The translations under genes and the position numbers were made by a program. From a virus, in IMG/VR virus record IMGVR_UViG_3300046010_007035, positions 1-34,458 of that record: a stretch of 34,458 nt of DNA. One strand, 5' to 3'. Below are positions 1 through 7,980 of this stretch, one piece after another. The notes under the pieces are model-generated. The model had not been told where the DNA came from. It worked only from the letters and a program-made list of their open reading frames with translations, and did not search any database. Position 1 is the first letter of the stretch. The number at the start of each line of letters is the position of its first letter.

Positions 1-359
1 GGAGCTTTTATAAAAGGATTCGTGGATGTCTTTGCCATGTCTGCTAATTTGTTTAATAGACCAGGAAGTGCATTACCAGCAGTAGTTACTGACCGATTGT
101 ATTGCAGAGAAGTGAGCGATTCGTATGCTGTTGGTGCTGGAACATAAATCTGTGCTTTCAGATTTGAAAGTCCAGGAACATTTGCAAGATTCTGGGATCT
201 TAAATACGAAGCAACCCTATTGAGTGCGGTGTTTGAATACTCAAAACAATAGAATTTCATCCATAATGGTATGCTACTGACCAATTCTCCATCATTAGGA
301 AAAACAAATGTTCCAGTTGATTCTTGAAGCGATGCTACGTTTGATACATAACCTGGCAT
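1..359 (-). CDS. Virion protein, possibly gp48-like tail tube cap (3' end outside window)
   Basis: An open frame of 119 codons runs off the left edge. It starts at an ATG preceded by AGGAG seven bases upstream. The protein begins MPGYVSNVASLQESTGTF and continues through SSIPLWMKFYCFEYS and later QIYVPAP. A short N-terminal strand, an aromatic-rich segment and an IYVPAP-type motif remind me of T4-like baseplate tail-tube cap proteins (gp48), and the neighbours are gp4 and a gp54-like gene. The match is from memory only. It is divergent from the gp4 gene, with about 20 bases between the two starts. Another baseplate or tail protein is equally possible. Confidence 0.55.
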   Translation of the reverse strand, partial: MPGYVSNVASLQESTGTFVFPNDGELVSSIPLWMKFYCFEYSNTALNRVASYLRSQNLANVPGLSNLKAQIYVPAPTAYESLTSLQYNRSVTTAGNALPGLLNKLADMAKTSTNPFIKA

Positions 360-380
360 TATTTTCTCCTAAATATTTTG

Positions 381-827
381 ATGCCCTACAAAACTAGATT
401 TACACCAAAGAATACTACAAAATATATAGGTGATCCAAATAATATTATCTGTAGGTCGTTGTGGGAAAGAAAATTTTGCAAATTCTTAGACGAGAATGTA
501 AATATCCTAAGATGGTCATTTGAGACTCTTCGTATACCCTATAAATCACCCGTAGACAATCTAGTACACCAATACATTCCAGACTTTATTGTCGAGAAAA
601 GAAGTAAAGGCGGTGAAGTAGAAACAATGATTGTCGAGATCAAACCAGCAAAACAAACAAAAAAACCAGAAATGGGCAAAAGAAAATCAAAAAGATCTTT
701 TATTAATGAAAATATTACTTATGCTATAAATACCAGTAAGTGGGAAGCAGCAAAACAGTTTTGCGAATCTAATTCATGGAAGTTTATAATACTTACAGAA
801 AAAGAGCTATTCGATGGCAACAAGTAA
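381..827 (+). CDS. 4: Head completion protein, gp4-type TnsA-like nuclease fold
   Basis: The 148-residue protein resembles T4 gp4 (gp50/gp4 head completion), which acts on the filled head before tail joining. Visible features are SLWERKFCKFLDEN near residue 25, a central IPDFIVE with the PD of a PD-(D/E)xK nuclease, then MIVEIKP, which supplies the E-x-K. These suit the TnsA/endonuclease-like fold of this family. The ATG at 381 is preferred over a TTG three bases earlier. There is no clear ribosome site. A CCTAAATA box ends five bases before the ATG, so the mRNA may be leaderless. The 3' end overlaps the next gene by 14 bases. Confidence 0.85.
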   Translation: MPYKTRFTPKNTTKYIGDPNNIICRSLWERKFCKFLDENVNILRWSFETLRIPYKSPVDNLVHQYIPDFIVEKRSKGGEVETMIVEIKPAKQTKKPEMGKRKSKRSFINENITYAINTSKWEAAKQFCESNSWKFIILTEKELFDGNK

Positions 828-1491
828 AGTAAGCGAAACCATAACTCAATTCAGAGAAGACGTTCTGTCTAGGGGCGGTCCACAGATATCTGGTATGTAT
901 GAGGTGGTTCTTGCTCAAGGTAATGGAACACCAATAATCTGCTATCCCATGAATGTTGTTCTTCCTGGAAGATTATTCATTACATACGACCATGATATAT
1001 GGGGAGCCATTCGTAAAGTGCCATATAAAAGAGGTTATACCCAATGCAGTATGTCTTTTATAGTATATCAGGATTGGGCAGAAAGAACATATATCGAGTC
1101 TTGGATGAATACCATAATTCGCAATGATTCAAGAACGGTTGAGCAACAAATTGCACTGGATACACAACAAAATTCAACAAGTGAACCAACTGTACCACAA
1201 CTAACTGGTCAACAATTTAATACAATAACACAAAGTCTTTCCAGTGGTGGTGTACAAGATAAGAATGCCAACTTTGGAAATTCTAAATTTAATGACTATG
1301 TTGACTATTATGGTGGAGTTGGGACTGTTGTCATAAATTGCTTGAACAGTCAAACCAAGCAACCAAACAGAACAGTAGTATTAAAGGAAGCATATCCAGC
1401 AACAATTAGTCCACTGACATTAGCATCAGACGGATCTGGATATCCAACTTTTACCGTATCATTTCAGTATAAAGAGTATATTTACATATGA
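814..1491 (+). CDS. 54: Baseplate tail tube initiator (gp54/gp19 tail-tube fold)
   Basis: The 225-residue protein has a typical tail-tube beta-barrel layout. An N-terminal GMYEVVLAQGNGTP strand is followed by YPMNVVLPGRLFITYDHD, VPYKRGYTQCSMSFIVYQDW, a central Gln/Ser/Thr-rich insertion (about residues 105-150), then DYVDYYGGVGTVVINCLN and a C-terminal LKEAYPATISPLTLASDGS. This pattern is shared by T4-like gp54 and tube protein gp19. The length and the position next to gp4 and gp26 favour gp54, the protein that starts tube polymerisation on the baseplate. The start lies inside the gp4 gene, suggesting translational coupling. T4 gp54 is longer (about 320 residues). Confidence 0.75.
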   Translation: MATSKVSETITQFREDVLSRGGPQISGMYEVVLAQGNGTPIICYPMNVVLPGRLFITYDHDIWGAIRKVPYKRGYTQCSMSFIVYQDWAERTYIESWMNTIIRNDSRTVEQQIALDTQQNSTSEPTVPQLTGQQFNTITQSLSSGGVQDKNANFGNSKFNDYVDYYGGVGTVVINCLNSQTKQPNRTVVLKEAYPATISPLTLASDGSGYPTFTVSFQYKEYIYI

Positions 1492-1498
1492 GGTAATC

Positions 1499-2215
1499 AT
1501 GAGAGAATTTTTAGATAATTTGAGGAATTCGCTGCCTAAGTACAACACAATTCAACCTTCTACTGGAAAGAAAATAAAATTCAGACCCTTTACAGTTAAG
1601 GAAGAAAAAGCACTACTGATGGCAAACAGCACAGGAAACACTCAAGATTTCCTGACTACTTTGGGATCGGTGATAGAGTCTTGCTTTGAGATGAAGGATG
1701 TGGAAAAGTTACCAATATTTGATATCGAATATTTCTTTGTCAAACTAAGATGCAAATCGATAGGAGAAATAATAGAACCAACTATTGTGTGTCCACACAC
1801 AAAGGAAAAGATTACTTTATATTTGAATCTGGAAGACATAAAACCAGTTTTAAATAAAAACCACACAAACGAAATAAATTTAGATAATTTTATAGTTAAA
1901 TTAAGATATCCAAATTTAAGAGACTTTATCGACAAAGAAGAAACTGATGATTATTATGACATGATGCTCAAATGCATAGAATCAATCCAGACTCAAAAGG
2001 AACTAATAGAAACAAAAAATGCATCTAAAGAAGAAATTCAAGAATTTGTAGAATTACTAACAAAGATTCAATTTAATAAACTGATTGACTTCTTCAAGAC
2101 CATGCCAAAGATTCAACATGAAATAAAATATAAAACATCAGATCAGGTTGAAAGAACATTAATGCTAAAGGGGATTCGTGATTTTTTTCAATCTGCCTCA
2201 GCTACACAAGTCTAA
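1499..2215 (+). CDS. 26: Baseplate hub subunit, gp26-like (T4_baseplate family)
   Basis: The 238-residue protein follows gp54 after seven bases and has an AGG ribosome site before its ATG. It resembles the T4 baseplate hub family (gp26/gp51): N-terminal KKIKFRPFTVKEEKALLMA, a middle FFVKLRCKSIGEIIEP and CPHTKEKI, and an alpha-helical C-terminus rich in Lys and Glu. Such proteins take part in hub assembly and are the phage-myovirus counterpart of tail assembly chaperones. Assignment to gp26 rather than gp51 rests on general similarity and position. Confidence 0.75.
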   Translation: MREFLDNLRNSLPKYNTIQPSTGKKIKFRPFTVKEEKALLMANSTGNTQDFLTTLGSVIESCFEMKDVEKLPIFDIEYFFVKLRCKSIGEIIEPTIVCPHTKEKITLYLNLEDIKPVLNKNHTNEINLDNFIVKLRYPNLRDFIDKEETDDYYDMMLKCIESIQTQKELIETKNASKEEIQEFVELLTKIQFNKLIDFFKTMPKIQHEIKYKTSDQVERTLMLKGIRDFFQSASATQV

Positions 2216-2244
2216 ACAGCATATTTAAGTTAAACTTTAATTTG

Positions 2245-2388
2245 ATGTATATACAAAAACAAAGTTTAACAGACATAGAAAATATGATCCCATGGGAAAG
2301 GGACATTTTTGTAGAACAACTGAGGCAGCATATTGAGGATCAGAATCTAAAGAAACTACAAGAAAAGGCAAACAGACATGGACGATAA
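2245..2388 (+). CDS. Small protein with IPWERDIF motif, probable tail/hub assembly partner
   Basis: A 47-residue frame lies between the gp26-like gene and the next structural gene, which it overlaps by 11 bases. The centre reads MIPWERDIFVEQLRQHIED and the tail is Lys/Gln-rich. Short proteins with a (I/L)PWERD(I/V)(F/Y) motif are common directly after tail-assembly or baseplate-hub genes in many phages. I infer a chaperone-type partner of the preceding gene. No Shine-Dalgarno site is obvious. The motif and tight packing support reality more than length does. Confidence 0.65.
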   Translation: MYIQKQSLTDIENMIPWERDIFVEQLRQHIEDQNLKKLQEKANRHGR

Positions 2389-3346
2389 CAGATCAATTGC
2401 AAATAAAGAATTGGGTGATGCCTTTGATGGCAACATGGTTGCAATCAATTCTGGTGGTTCTCAAATAAATGAAAATTTACCACAACAGGAAGAGCAATCA
2501 GAAAATGCATCTGGTGTCGTGAATAATAATTTTAATGTTAATGTGACTGTAAACCCAAGAGGATCTTCGTCATCAACCAGAATGCAAGAAAATACTACAA
2601 ACCAAATAGTAAACAATGCTCTAGCATCTGGTACAACGAATCCAGAAGAATTAAAAAAAAACTCATCCACGGATTCCAAACCAAGTGGAGAGTCTGAATT
2701 AATTTTCTTGGAAAGTGGAAACGATAAAATTAAGTTGATGGAGCAAGCAGTAAATTCTGGTCCAATACAACCAGTATTGGATATAAGACGAATCGACACC
2801 TTCTTGCCGTCTGTTCCTTCTGATTATTCGTATTCGGAATCTCAAGTCAAATCTAAAAATATAGATCTTAAGAGATCATATGATGTGTTACACGATCTAA
2901 CACAGGGTGCGTTGTCGAATTACGCTGAAATGTCATATCTCCCAAAGACTGTACTGAATACGGAATTTGATGCACGACTCAAAGAAAACACCATCAATTT
3001 CTATGAGTCTGAAAATATTAAAATAGAACAGAATCAAACTCTTTACGATAGTGCAGCAGAAATATCAGAGAACAATGAAAGATTAGTTCAAACCCGTGAG
3101 AGAGAAAGAGATGAAGCACTGATGGTCATGGCAAAAAATCAAACTGGAAAACCAACCGATGGTCAACAAGAATTTGTTGAAATGCGTGATGGTCAAATCA
3201 TAGCAGGAAATTCGATTCCAGCAGCAACCACATTAAATACCAGTGGTGCAAGGGATTTCAATAATATCACCACCAGATCAACAACCATAGAATCATTTGT
3301 TGATAAAATGAACAGTCCTCCAAACTGGAGGACTGTTTTAGGTTAA
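2378..3346 (+). CDS. Predicted structural protein of the baseplate hub region
   Basis: The 322-residue protein is not recognised. The first 100 residues are low-complexity and polar (Asn, Ser, Gln, Glu). Then comes an ordered-looking part (LIFLESGNDKIKLMEQAV, VLDIRRIDTFLPSVPSDYSY) and a helical Glu/Arg-rich stretch near residues 215-245. Its place directly after gp26 and the small WERD protein suggests a hub or tail component; T4 has gp28 and gp51 among its hub genes. The last codons form one arm of a terminator hairpin. Confidence 0.6.
   Translation: MDDNRSIANKELGDAFDGNMVAINSGGSQINENLPQQEEQSENASGVVNNNFNVNVTVNPRGSSSSTRMQENTTNQIVNNALASGTTNPEELKKNSSTDSKPSGESELIFLESGNDKIKLMEQAVNSGPIQPVLDIRRIDTFLPSVPSDYSYSESQVKSKNIDLKRSYDVLHDLTQGALSNYAEMSYLPKTVLNTEFDARLKENTINFYESENIKIEQNQTLYDSAAEISENNERLVQTRERERDEALMVMAKNQTGKPTDGQQEFVEMRDGQIIAGNSIPAATTLNTSGARDFNNITTRSTTIESFVDKMNSPPNWRTVLG
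3311..3337. terminator. Bidirectional hairpin terminator between convergent genes
   Basis: A perfect 11-bp stem (3311-3321 with 3327-3337) has a 5-nt loop and is followed by TTTTA on the plus strand. The other flank is ATTTTATC-like when read on the minus strand. It lies inside the last codons of the plus gene and just past the stop of gp32, so it can end both transcripts. Confidence 0.75.
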
Positions 3347-3359
3347 AGGTTGTCTAAAT

Positions 3360-4232
3360 TTACTCTTGTGCTAGTCTCTGAAAGTACGAGAGAGCATCTG
3401 ATTCATCATCAACGTCTTGCTCTACTGGTTTTTTCGACTTGAGAGATGGTTTCTTCTCTACCAGTTCGTCTGCAACATCTTCAGCGGTTTTCTGAGGTGA
3501 AGCAACACCACGAACGTCACCACCAAGAACTTCGTTCATTCGTGCCTTGAGTTCATCGTAAGACTTGAAGTTTGATGCGTCATTGAATGGTTTCAATGCA
3601 TATTGAGACTTCAGAATACGACTCTTTGCAGATTCATCTTGTGAAAGAGCGTTCTGTGAATCAAACTTACTGTACTTGTAAGTGATGTATCCGTTCTCTC
3701 GCTTGATCTTGATTCGGAAGTTTGCACCATCAGCATCAATGCTGAAAGGATTGATTGCATCATCTTGCTCAAATTCGGGTTTCATTGCATTGAGAAGCAT
3801 GTCCTTGATTTGTGCTCCAAACTTGAAAAGGAATACCTTTCCTTCGTTTTGTGGATTTGTTGGATCTGAAACCACATAGATGTTGGCAATCCAGTGCTTC
3901 TTGATCTTTCGCTGACGAGCGATATCCTTGTCAGAATCAAGACCAGAATTCCAAAGCATGGTATTGAGTTCAACAACTGGATCCTTTTGACCAATTGTTG
4001 TTAGGCAGTTTTCGATATACCAACCACCTGGACCTTGGAATGCGTGTGAATTTAGTGGAATAAGAGGGATGTCGTTTTCAACACCTGGAAGGAAACGAAC
4101 GATTGCGAATCCGTTTCCTGACTTATCTTGTTCTGGACGCCAGAAGCGATCATCCTTGTAATTCTTGGTGTCTGACTTTTCTTCTAGAAGACCAATCAAC
4201 TTATCAATATTGCTTTTCGTATTATTCTTCAT
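3360..4232 (-). CDS. 32: Single-stranded DNA-binding protein gp32
   Basis: The 290-residue protein coats single-stranded DNA during replication and recombination. Typical gp32 features are the DRFWRPEQDKSGNGFAIVRF start of the OB-fold core (residues 28-47), PLNSHAFQGPGGWYIENCL (59-77), the WNSGLDSDKDIARQRKIK segment, and an acidic C-terminus (about residues 255-290) of the kind that recruits replication partners. In T4 the zinc is held by H64, C77, C87 and C90. Here H63 and C76 remain, but the following CPxC is replaced by DPVV, so zinc binding is probably lost, as I recall for some marine T4-like phages. The gene has its own strong promoter and a structured leader. Confidence 0.93.
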   Translation of the reverse strand: MKNNTKSNIDKLIGLLEEKSDTKNYKDDRFWRPEQDKSGNGFAIVRFLPGVENDIPLIPLNSHAFQGPGGWYIENCLTTIGQKDPVVELNTMLWNSGLDSDKDIARQRKIKKHWIANIYVVSDPTNPQNEGKVFLFKFGAQIKDMLLNAMKPEFEQDDAINPFSIDADGANFRIKIKRENGYITYKYSKFDSQNALSQDESAKSRILKSQYALKPFNDASNFKSYDELKARMNEVLGGDVRGVASPQKTAEDVADELVEKKPSLKSKKPVEQDVDDESDALSYFQRLAQE

Positions 4233-4247
4233 ATCCTTTTACTTTCC

Positions 4248-4293
4248 CCGAAGATCTCCTTCGGACTTGTTTGTGTAGTGGGTACTCCCCACT
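4248..4293 (-). promoter_or_regulatory. Two-hairpin 5' leader of the gp32 mRNA
   Basis: Between the predicted transcription start (near 4292) and the gp32 ATG there are two short stems. The first is a 6-bp stem AGTGGG/CCCACT (4277-4282 with 4288-4293). The second is a 6-bp stem CCGAAG/CTTCGG (4248-4253 with 4259-4264). Both have 5-nt loops starting GAG. T4 gp32 represses its own translation through a structured leader. By analogy this leader may be an autogenous operator, which is inference. Confidence 0.45.
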
Positions 4294-4298
4294 TCTCT

Positions 4299-4326
4299 AT
4301 TATACACTAGTTATGCCACTTGTCAA
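4299..4326 (-). promoter_or_regulatory. Consensus sigma70-type promoter for gp32
   Basis: Read on the minus strand, TTGACA (4326-4321) is followed after 16 bases by TATAAT (4304-4299). Both boxes are exact consensus. The -35 box overlaps the end of the gp33-like gene. Confidence 0.85.
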
Positions 4327-4550
4327 CCAAATGGCAATTTATTTTTAATTTTTGGTAAAAAGTTTAAATCTCTTGCCTCTTGCTCTATTTTTTCAACAAG
4401 TGGTTTTGTCAATAATTTTGGAGCAAGTGAAAAATCAAAAGAGTATTCTTCGAAAAAATGAATAACTGAATCTAAATAAGAACAATTATTCTCTTTAACA
4501 TAATTTTCAACTCGTCTGGAAAATTCTTCTTTGGTTATGTGGAATATCAT
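4323..4550 (-). CDS. 33: gp33-like late transcription coactivator (candidate)
   Basis: The 75-residue protein starts MIFHITKEEFSRRVENYV and ends EQEARDLNFLPKIKNKLPF. A small, helical, charged protein next to gene 32 with a conserved hydrophobic C-terminal LNFLPK patch matches the gp33-like proteins of marine T4-like phages. These bridge RNA polymerase, the late sigma gp55 and the sliding clamp. In T4 gene 33 also lies close to gene 32. The -10 box of its promoter ends six bases before the ATG and there is no ribosome site, so the mRNA is probably leaderless. Confidence 0.6.
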   Translation of the reverse strand: MIFHITKEEFSRRVENYVKENNCSYLDSVIHFFEEYSFDFSLAPKLLTKPLVEKIEQEARDLNFLPKIKNKLPFG

Positions 4551-4556
4551 AATAAC

Positions 4557-4584
4557 AGTATATCGACCTTTAGATACATGTCAA
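4557..4584 (-). promoter_or_regulatory. Strong promoter of the gp33-like gene
   Basis: On the minus strand TTGACA (4584-4579), a 16-base spacer and TATACT (4562-4557) precede the ATG at 4550 by only six bases. Confidence 0.8.
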
Positions 4585-4618
4585 TATAATAGTATATATA
4601 TTTGAAAGGAAATAATTT

Positions 4619-5863
4619 ATGCCATATACTGCTGACAACATTGAGATTACGATTGCTTCTGGTACTGCCGTTATCGCTACCGATTACGGAACAAGTGGAG
4701 CAATTGGTTTTAGTGCAGCACACGCTCAGATTGCAAAGCTTGCATGGGGTGACGAAAATAGCACTTATAGAGTCACCGAATCATATCCAACGCCAGTAAA
4801 GATTTATGGTTCTACTGGATCAGCAGTTGGTGTATCTGGTACAATATCTGGAACTGGCGATTTCTATGTTCGAACCAATCCAACAGTACCACTGATTGTG
4901 AAGGGATCAACCTTTACTACCGATTCTCCAGTTAGTATATCTGGTAGAGTCCAGGGAATAACAGATGGAACAACAATTGGTATAACTGGTACTGTTGCAG
5001 TTTTAAATACCATTGGTGTATTTGGCATAAGTGGTGCTACTGCGATAGGTATTACTGGTGGAAGAAGATTAAGTTCTTCTACTGACAGTGTTACAGTATA
5101 TGGAAACGTAGGAATCAGCGGTGGATTCCAATTACTCGCAGTCGATGATTCGATATCTGTTTATGGTCCAGGTGGATCAACATACGTCGAAACAAACTTA
5201 AACGTAAATGGTACACGACTTGGTATTTCTGGTGATGCTTTGAAGGTAGCACTCACCAACGCAGGAATGACATTCAGTGTAAGTTTATCATCGACAATTG
5301 GTGTAACAAACGATAACGTAAATAACGCACTTAAGGTTCAAGGTCTATCTGGTGGTATTCCATTAACAATACAAGGAAGTCTTGCTGGTGGTGCTGTTGA
5401 AATCGGAGCATACAGTGCAGTTCCAGTTGGTGTATCTGGATCAGTTACAATTGATGATACAGATCTAATTTCTGCAATTGAAGACCTCAAGACAAATATA
5501 GATGCCGTTGGAACAAATGCAGGATACGGTTTAGATATTCTAAATCTAGTAAATGCCTCTGGTGCTGGTGCAAAAGTAAACGTAGCATCAACTACCAGAC
5601 CAACTAGATTCCAACACGGTCAAAGAACTCTTACCACCACACCAGTCCTACTAGGAAACGACCAATTAAGAGTTGGAATAACTCTAAAATCGCCATCTAC
5701 AAACACAGTAGACATTTACATTGGAAATTCTTTAGCAGTCTCTCCGACCACTGGATACATTCTAAGTCCAGGAGAGGTCATCTTCCTAGAAGTCTCCTCA
5801 ATAGCAACAATCGTTGCTAGAAGTGCATCAAGCACAGCAACAATAACATTCATTGGATCGTGA
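4619..5863 (+). CDS. Large beta-repeat virion structural protein
   Basis: The 414-residue protein has an AAAGGA ribosome site. About residues 60-290 are built from loose repeats of the form (V/I)G(V/I)SG, for example VGVSGTISGTG, IGITGTVAV and VGISGG, the composition of a beta-helix or beta-solenoid fibre. A distinct C-terminal domain (about residues 330-414) reads TTTPVLLGNDQLRVGITLK, VDIYIGNSLAVS, YILSPGEVIFLEV. It is likely a late virion protein, possibly a fibre or head decoration. I do not know the exact family. Its stop overlaps the next start (GTGA). Confidence 0.6.
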   Translation: MPYTADNIEITIASGTAVIATDYGTSGAIGFSAAHAQIAKLAWGDENSTYRVTESYPTPVKIYGSTGSAVGVSGTISGTGDFYVRTNPTVPLIVKGSTFTTDSPVSISGRVQGITDGTTIGITGTVAVLNTIGVFGISGATAIGITGGRRLSSSTDSVTVYGNVGISGGFQLLAVDDSISVYGPGGSTYVETNLNVNGTRLGISGDALKVALTNAGMTFSVSLSSTIGVTNDNVNNALKVQGLSGGIPLTIQGSLAGGAVEIGAYSAVPVGVSGSVTIDDTDLISAIEDLKTNIDAVGTNAGYGLDILNLVNASGAGAKVNVASTTRPTRFQHGQRTLTTTPVLLGNDQLRVGITLKSPSTNTVDIYIGNSLAVSPTTGYILSPGEVIFLEVSSIATIVARSASSTATITFIGS

Positions 5864-6903
5864 TACACAGAAAACTAAACATATCCAATAAAAAATCTCA
5901 AGTCAAACAAGAAAAATTAATTCTTGTTCGTGAGGGGTTTTTATATGGTCTGAAGGTTGAAAAATACAAATCAGAAACAAGTTCTCTGAATAGAGGAATT
6001 ACTTCAACTCCAAGTTTTGTATTCTATAGTAGTAATACTAAAGTTCTAATTGACTTCACAAATCAAACAAATTCTGATCTAGAAAAACCAATATTTGATT
6101 TTTTCAATCAGATACAATCTGGAACAAACATTACGATAACCAACGGAATTTATAATGATCCTAATTTGAATGTGACTGCAAATGTGAGTGGTGTTTATAG
6201 ATTCCGAGGTTATTTCAATGGCATCGTTGAAGCAGATGTGATATCTGGTACAATTTTATCAAACAAAATAAACCGATATGATAAAACTAGATTTGAACAA
6301 ATTCCATATATCGTAGCAACCACCTTCAAATCAACAACTGATAAAACTGTCATCAAAAACAGATTTGGTAAGAACACAAAAAATTCATTTAATTATCTTG
6401 GTGTCAAGGTTGGAGACTACATCAAGATAACAGACATGGATAAATCTGCCAAAATACTGGAAATTGATGTAGATACGGACGGCAACGAATATATTGTCAT
6501 TGATCGTGACATCAGTGCAATAGATTTGACAAACATTAAGACCACAGTATTGGTTTATGTTTCAGTAGTAGATGCATATTCAACCGAACCCAATGTAAGT
6601 GAAACTGATGTTGGATCTTGCATCGAATATGCAAATGGTGTTGTTGTTTCCTGTACGGATAACAACACGATATCTCAGTGCAGAATGAGATCAAGTAATT
6701 CTAAAGGAATCACGACTGAAATAACAGTTGGAACATTTTGTTCGACTCCAGAAACTGATGCAGCAGTTCAAACAGATACAACCACTGGCATTATTCAAAT
6801 AACAAATAACCTAGCAAATGCCATATCCAGTATCAATACCATTTCTGGTCCAGTCCTTAAAAACAACAACAGCAAAAATAGTTTTTATGGAAGACCATTC
6901 TAA
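5860..6903 (+). CDS. Predicted virion structural protein
   Basis: The 347-residue protein starts at GTG and overlaps the previous stop by four bases, so translation is coupled. It is rich in beta-forming and Asn/Thr residues (for example TSTPSFVFYSSNTKVLIDF, YRFRGYFNGIVEADVISG, DYIKITDMDKSAKILEIDVD). Pairing with the beta-repeat protein suggests they assemble together. I do not recognise a family. It ends in a 4-base convergent overlap with the next gene. Confidence 0.55.
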   Translation: MIHRKLNISNKKSQVKQEKLILVREGFLYGLKVEKYKSETSSLNRGITSTPSFVFYSSNTKVLIDFTNQTNSDLEKPIFDFFNQIQSGTNITITNGIYNDPNLNVTANVSGVYRFRGYFNGIVEADVISGTILSNKINRYDKTRFEQIPYIVATTFKSTTDKTVIKNRFGKNTKNSFNYLGVKVGDYIKITDMDKSAKILEIDVDTDGNEYIVIDRDISAIDLTNIKTTVLVYVSVVDAYSTEPNVSETDVGSCIEYANGVVVSCTDNNTISQCRMRSSNSKGITTEITVGTFCSTPETDAAVQTDTTTGIIQITNNLANAISSINTISGPVLKNNNSKNSFYGRPF

Positions 6904-7118
6904 ACAGTTTTGATCTGTTTTGGTTTTAATTTAAATTTAGTTTTTAATTCGTTATTCAATCGTACAAACGACTCGTTTGTCTCGTATAAAACAGAAAGGG
7001 TTACGGTGTCCATTGAAACACCGTAACCCAAAATTTTGCAATCTGTCTTAGATTCTAAGAATCTTTTAGGTTTTCCACTTAATTCATCAAATGAATAAGT
7101 GTATGTAACTTTTATCAT
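6900..7118 (-). CDS. Small hypothetical protein
   Basis: 72 residues, MIKVTYTYSFDELSGKP, with alternating hydrophobic beta strands (VTLSVLYET) and a basic C-terminus (KTKFKLKPKQIK). Not recognised. The middle of the gene holds a perfect 12-bp hairpin (6998-7029). Its convergent 4-base overlap with the plus-strand gene is typical of tight phage packing. Confidence 0.6.
   Translation of the reverse strand: MIKVTYTYSFDELSGKPKRFLESKTDCKILGYGVSMDTVTLSVLYETNESFVRLNNELKTKFKLKPKQIKTV
6998..7029. repeat. Perfect 12-bp inverted repeat inside a small gene
   Basis: GGGTTACGGTGT (6998-7009) pairs with ACACCGTAACCC (7018-7029) across an 8-nt loop. On the plus strand it is followed by AAAATTTT, on the minus strand by TTTCTGTTTT. 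It may act as a terminator for transcripts entering from either side while also being coding sequence. Confidence 0.6.
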
Positions 7119-7130
7119 CTACTCAAACAA

Positions 7131-7466
7131 TCACTTTCGTGAATTTTTCGAACAGTGAGAGTCAGAGGCATTGCGATCAGAATCACGAATCTCATCGCGA
7201 AGATCGCGAGCAACATCATCGATGTAACGATATACTGATTCCATGTCGCGGTAGATCTCTGAACGATTCTTCTCGTTGGCATCTGCCGATGGTTGATCTA
7301 GAACATACCAAACAAAAGATACAAAGAGTGCAAGAGAACCAAATGCATTGAAGACATTTGCATAATTTGCAGCAAGAGCATCACCACAAATTAGTACAAA
7401 TGTTTGAGTAGCAAAACCAACAGAAGCAAGGGCGATTACAAGATTACGATTTGAATTGTTTGTCAT
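7131..7466 (-). CDS. Small membrane protein with two transmembrane segments
   Basis: 111 residues starting MTNNSNRNLVIALASVG; the ATG at 7466 has GGAG nine bases upstream, so the longer frame upstream is not used. Two hydrophobic helices (about residues 8-30 and 37-57, the latter FNAFGSLALFVSFVWYVLD) are followed by a charged helical tail (EIYRDMESVYRYIDDVARDLRDE). A class II holin or an inner-membrane exclusion protein are possible, but nothing specific identifies it. Confidence 0.6.
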   Translation of the reverse strand: MTNNSNRNLVIALASVGFATQTFVLICGDALAANYANVFNAFGSLALFVSFVWYVLDQPSADANEKNRSEIYRDMESVYRYIDDVARDLRDEIRDSDRNASDSHCSKNSRK

Positions 7467-7537
7467 TTTTTTTCTCCAATTATAATAAGGTAGACCGTTT
7501 AGACTATAAACACGAATTCTGCTTTTATTCATATAAG

Positions 7538-7611
7538 CATTCCCGAGTGGACTCGAACCACTGACCAACGGTTTAGAAAACCGTTGCTCTATCCAACTGA
7601 GCTACGGGAAT
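7538..7611 (-). tRNA. tRNA-Arg (anticodon UCU)
   Basis: A full cloverleaf is visible on the minus strand: acceptor ATTCCCG/CGGGAAT, D-arm GCTCAGTTGGATAGAGC, anticodon loop TTTCTAA between ACGGT/ACCGT-type arms, and T-arm with TTCGAGT. CCA is not encoded. It reads AGA codons, which suits an AT-rich phage in a host that may use them rarely. A strong promoter lies directly upstream. Confidence 0.92.
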
Positions 7612-7614
7612 ATA

Positions 7615-7647
7615 CCACAATTATATCACATAATTGTGGGTTGTCAA
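7615..7647 (-). promoter_or_regulatory. tRNA promoter overlapped by a 10-bp inverted repeat
   Basis: On the minus strand TTGACA (7647-7642), a 16-base spacer and TATAAT (7625-7620). The inverted repeat CCACAATTAT/ATAATTGTGG (7615-7624 with 7630-7639) covers the -10 box and half the spacer, which is the placement of an operator. Confidence 0.75.
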
Positions 7648-7649
7648 GC

Positions 7650-7967
7650 TCAAACTGACAGTTTTAGACCACTAGTTGATGGATCAATTAACTTCTTACC
7701 AGGAACCACTAGATTATTGACGACCACATTTGTGAAATGGTCTGAAAGTTCCTTCTGAGGATCAACAGTGAATATAATATTCCTGGTATTAATGGTAATA
7801 CCATCCTGTACATTGCCATATGGAATCCACTTAGCAAGTAGAAGTTTGCCCTCTGGGGATGGAATAAGAATCGATGGATCCTTTACAGTCACGGTGTCAT
7901 TATTATTTACAGTTAGGTTACAAATAATTTCTTCACCACTCAATAGACGAATAATTTTCACAGACAT
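7650..7967 (-). CDS. Conserved phage protein with probable Sm-like fold
   Basis: 105 residues beginning MSVKIIRLLSGEEIICNLTV, followed by DTVTVKDPSILIPSPEGK and LLLAKWIPYGN. The start, with LLSGEEI(I/V) then a second strand pair around VKDP, is the pattern of a small LSm-like barrel common in marine T4-like phages. Its role is unknown; RNA binding would be an inference from the fold only. An AGGAGT ribosome site lies upstream. Confidence 0.6.
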   Translation of the reverse strand: MSVKIIRLLSGEEIICNLTVNNNDTVTVKDPSILIPSPEGKLLLAKWIPYGNVQDGITINTRNIIFTVDPQKELSDHFTNVVVNNLVVPGKKLIDPSTSGLKLSV

Positions 7968-7980
7968 TATATTAACTCCT

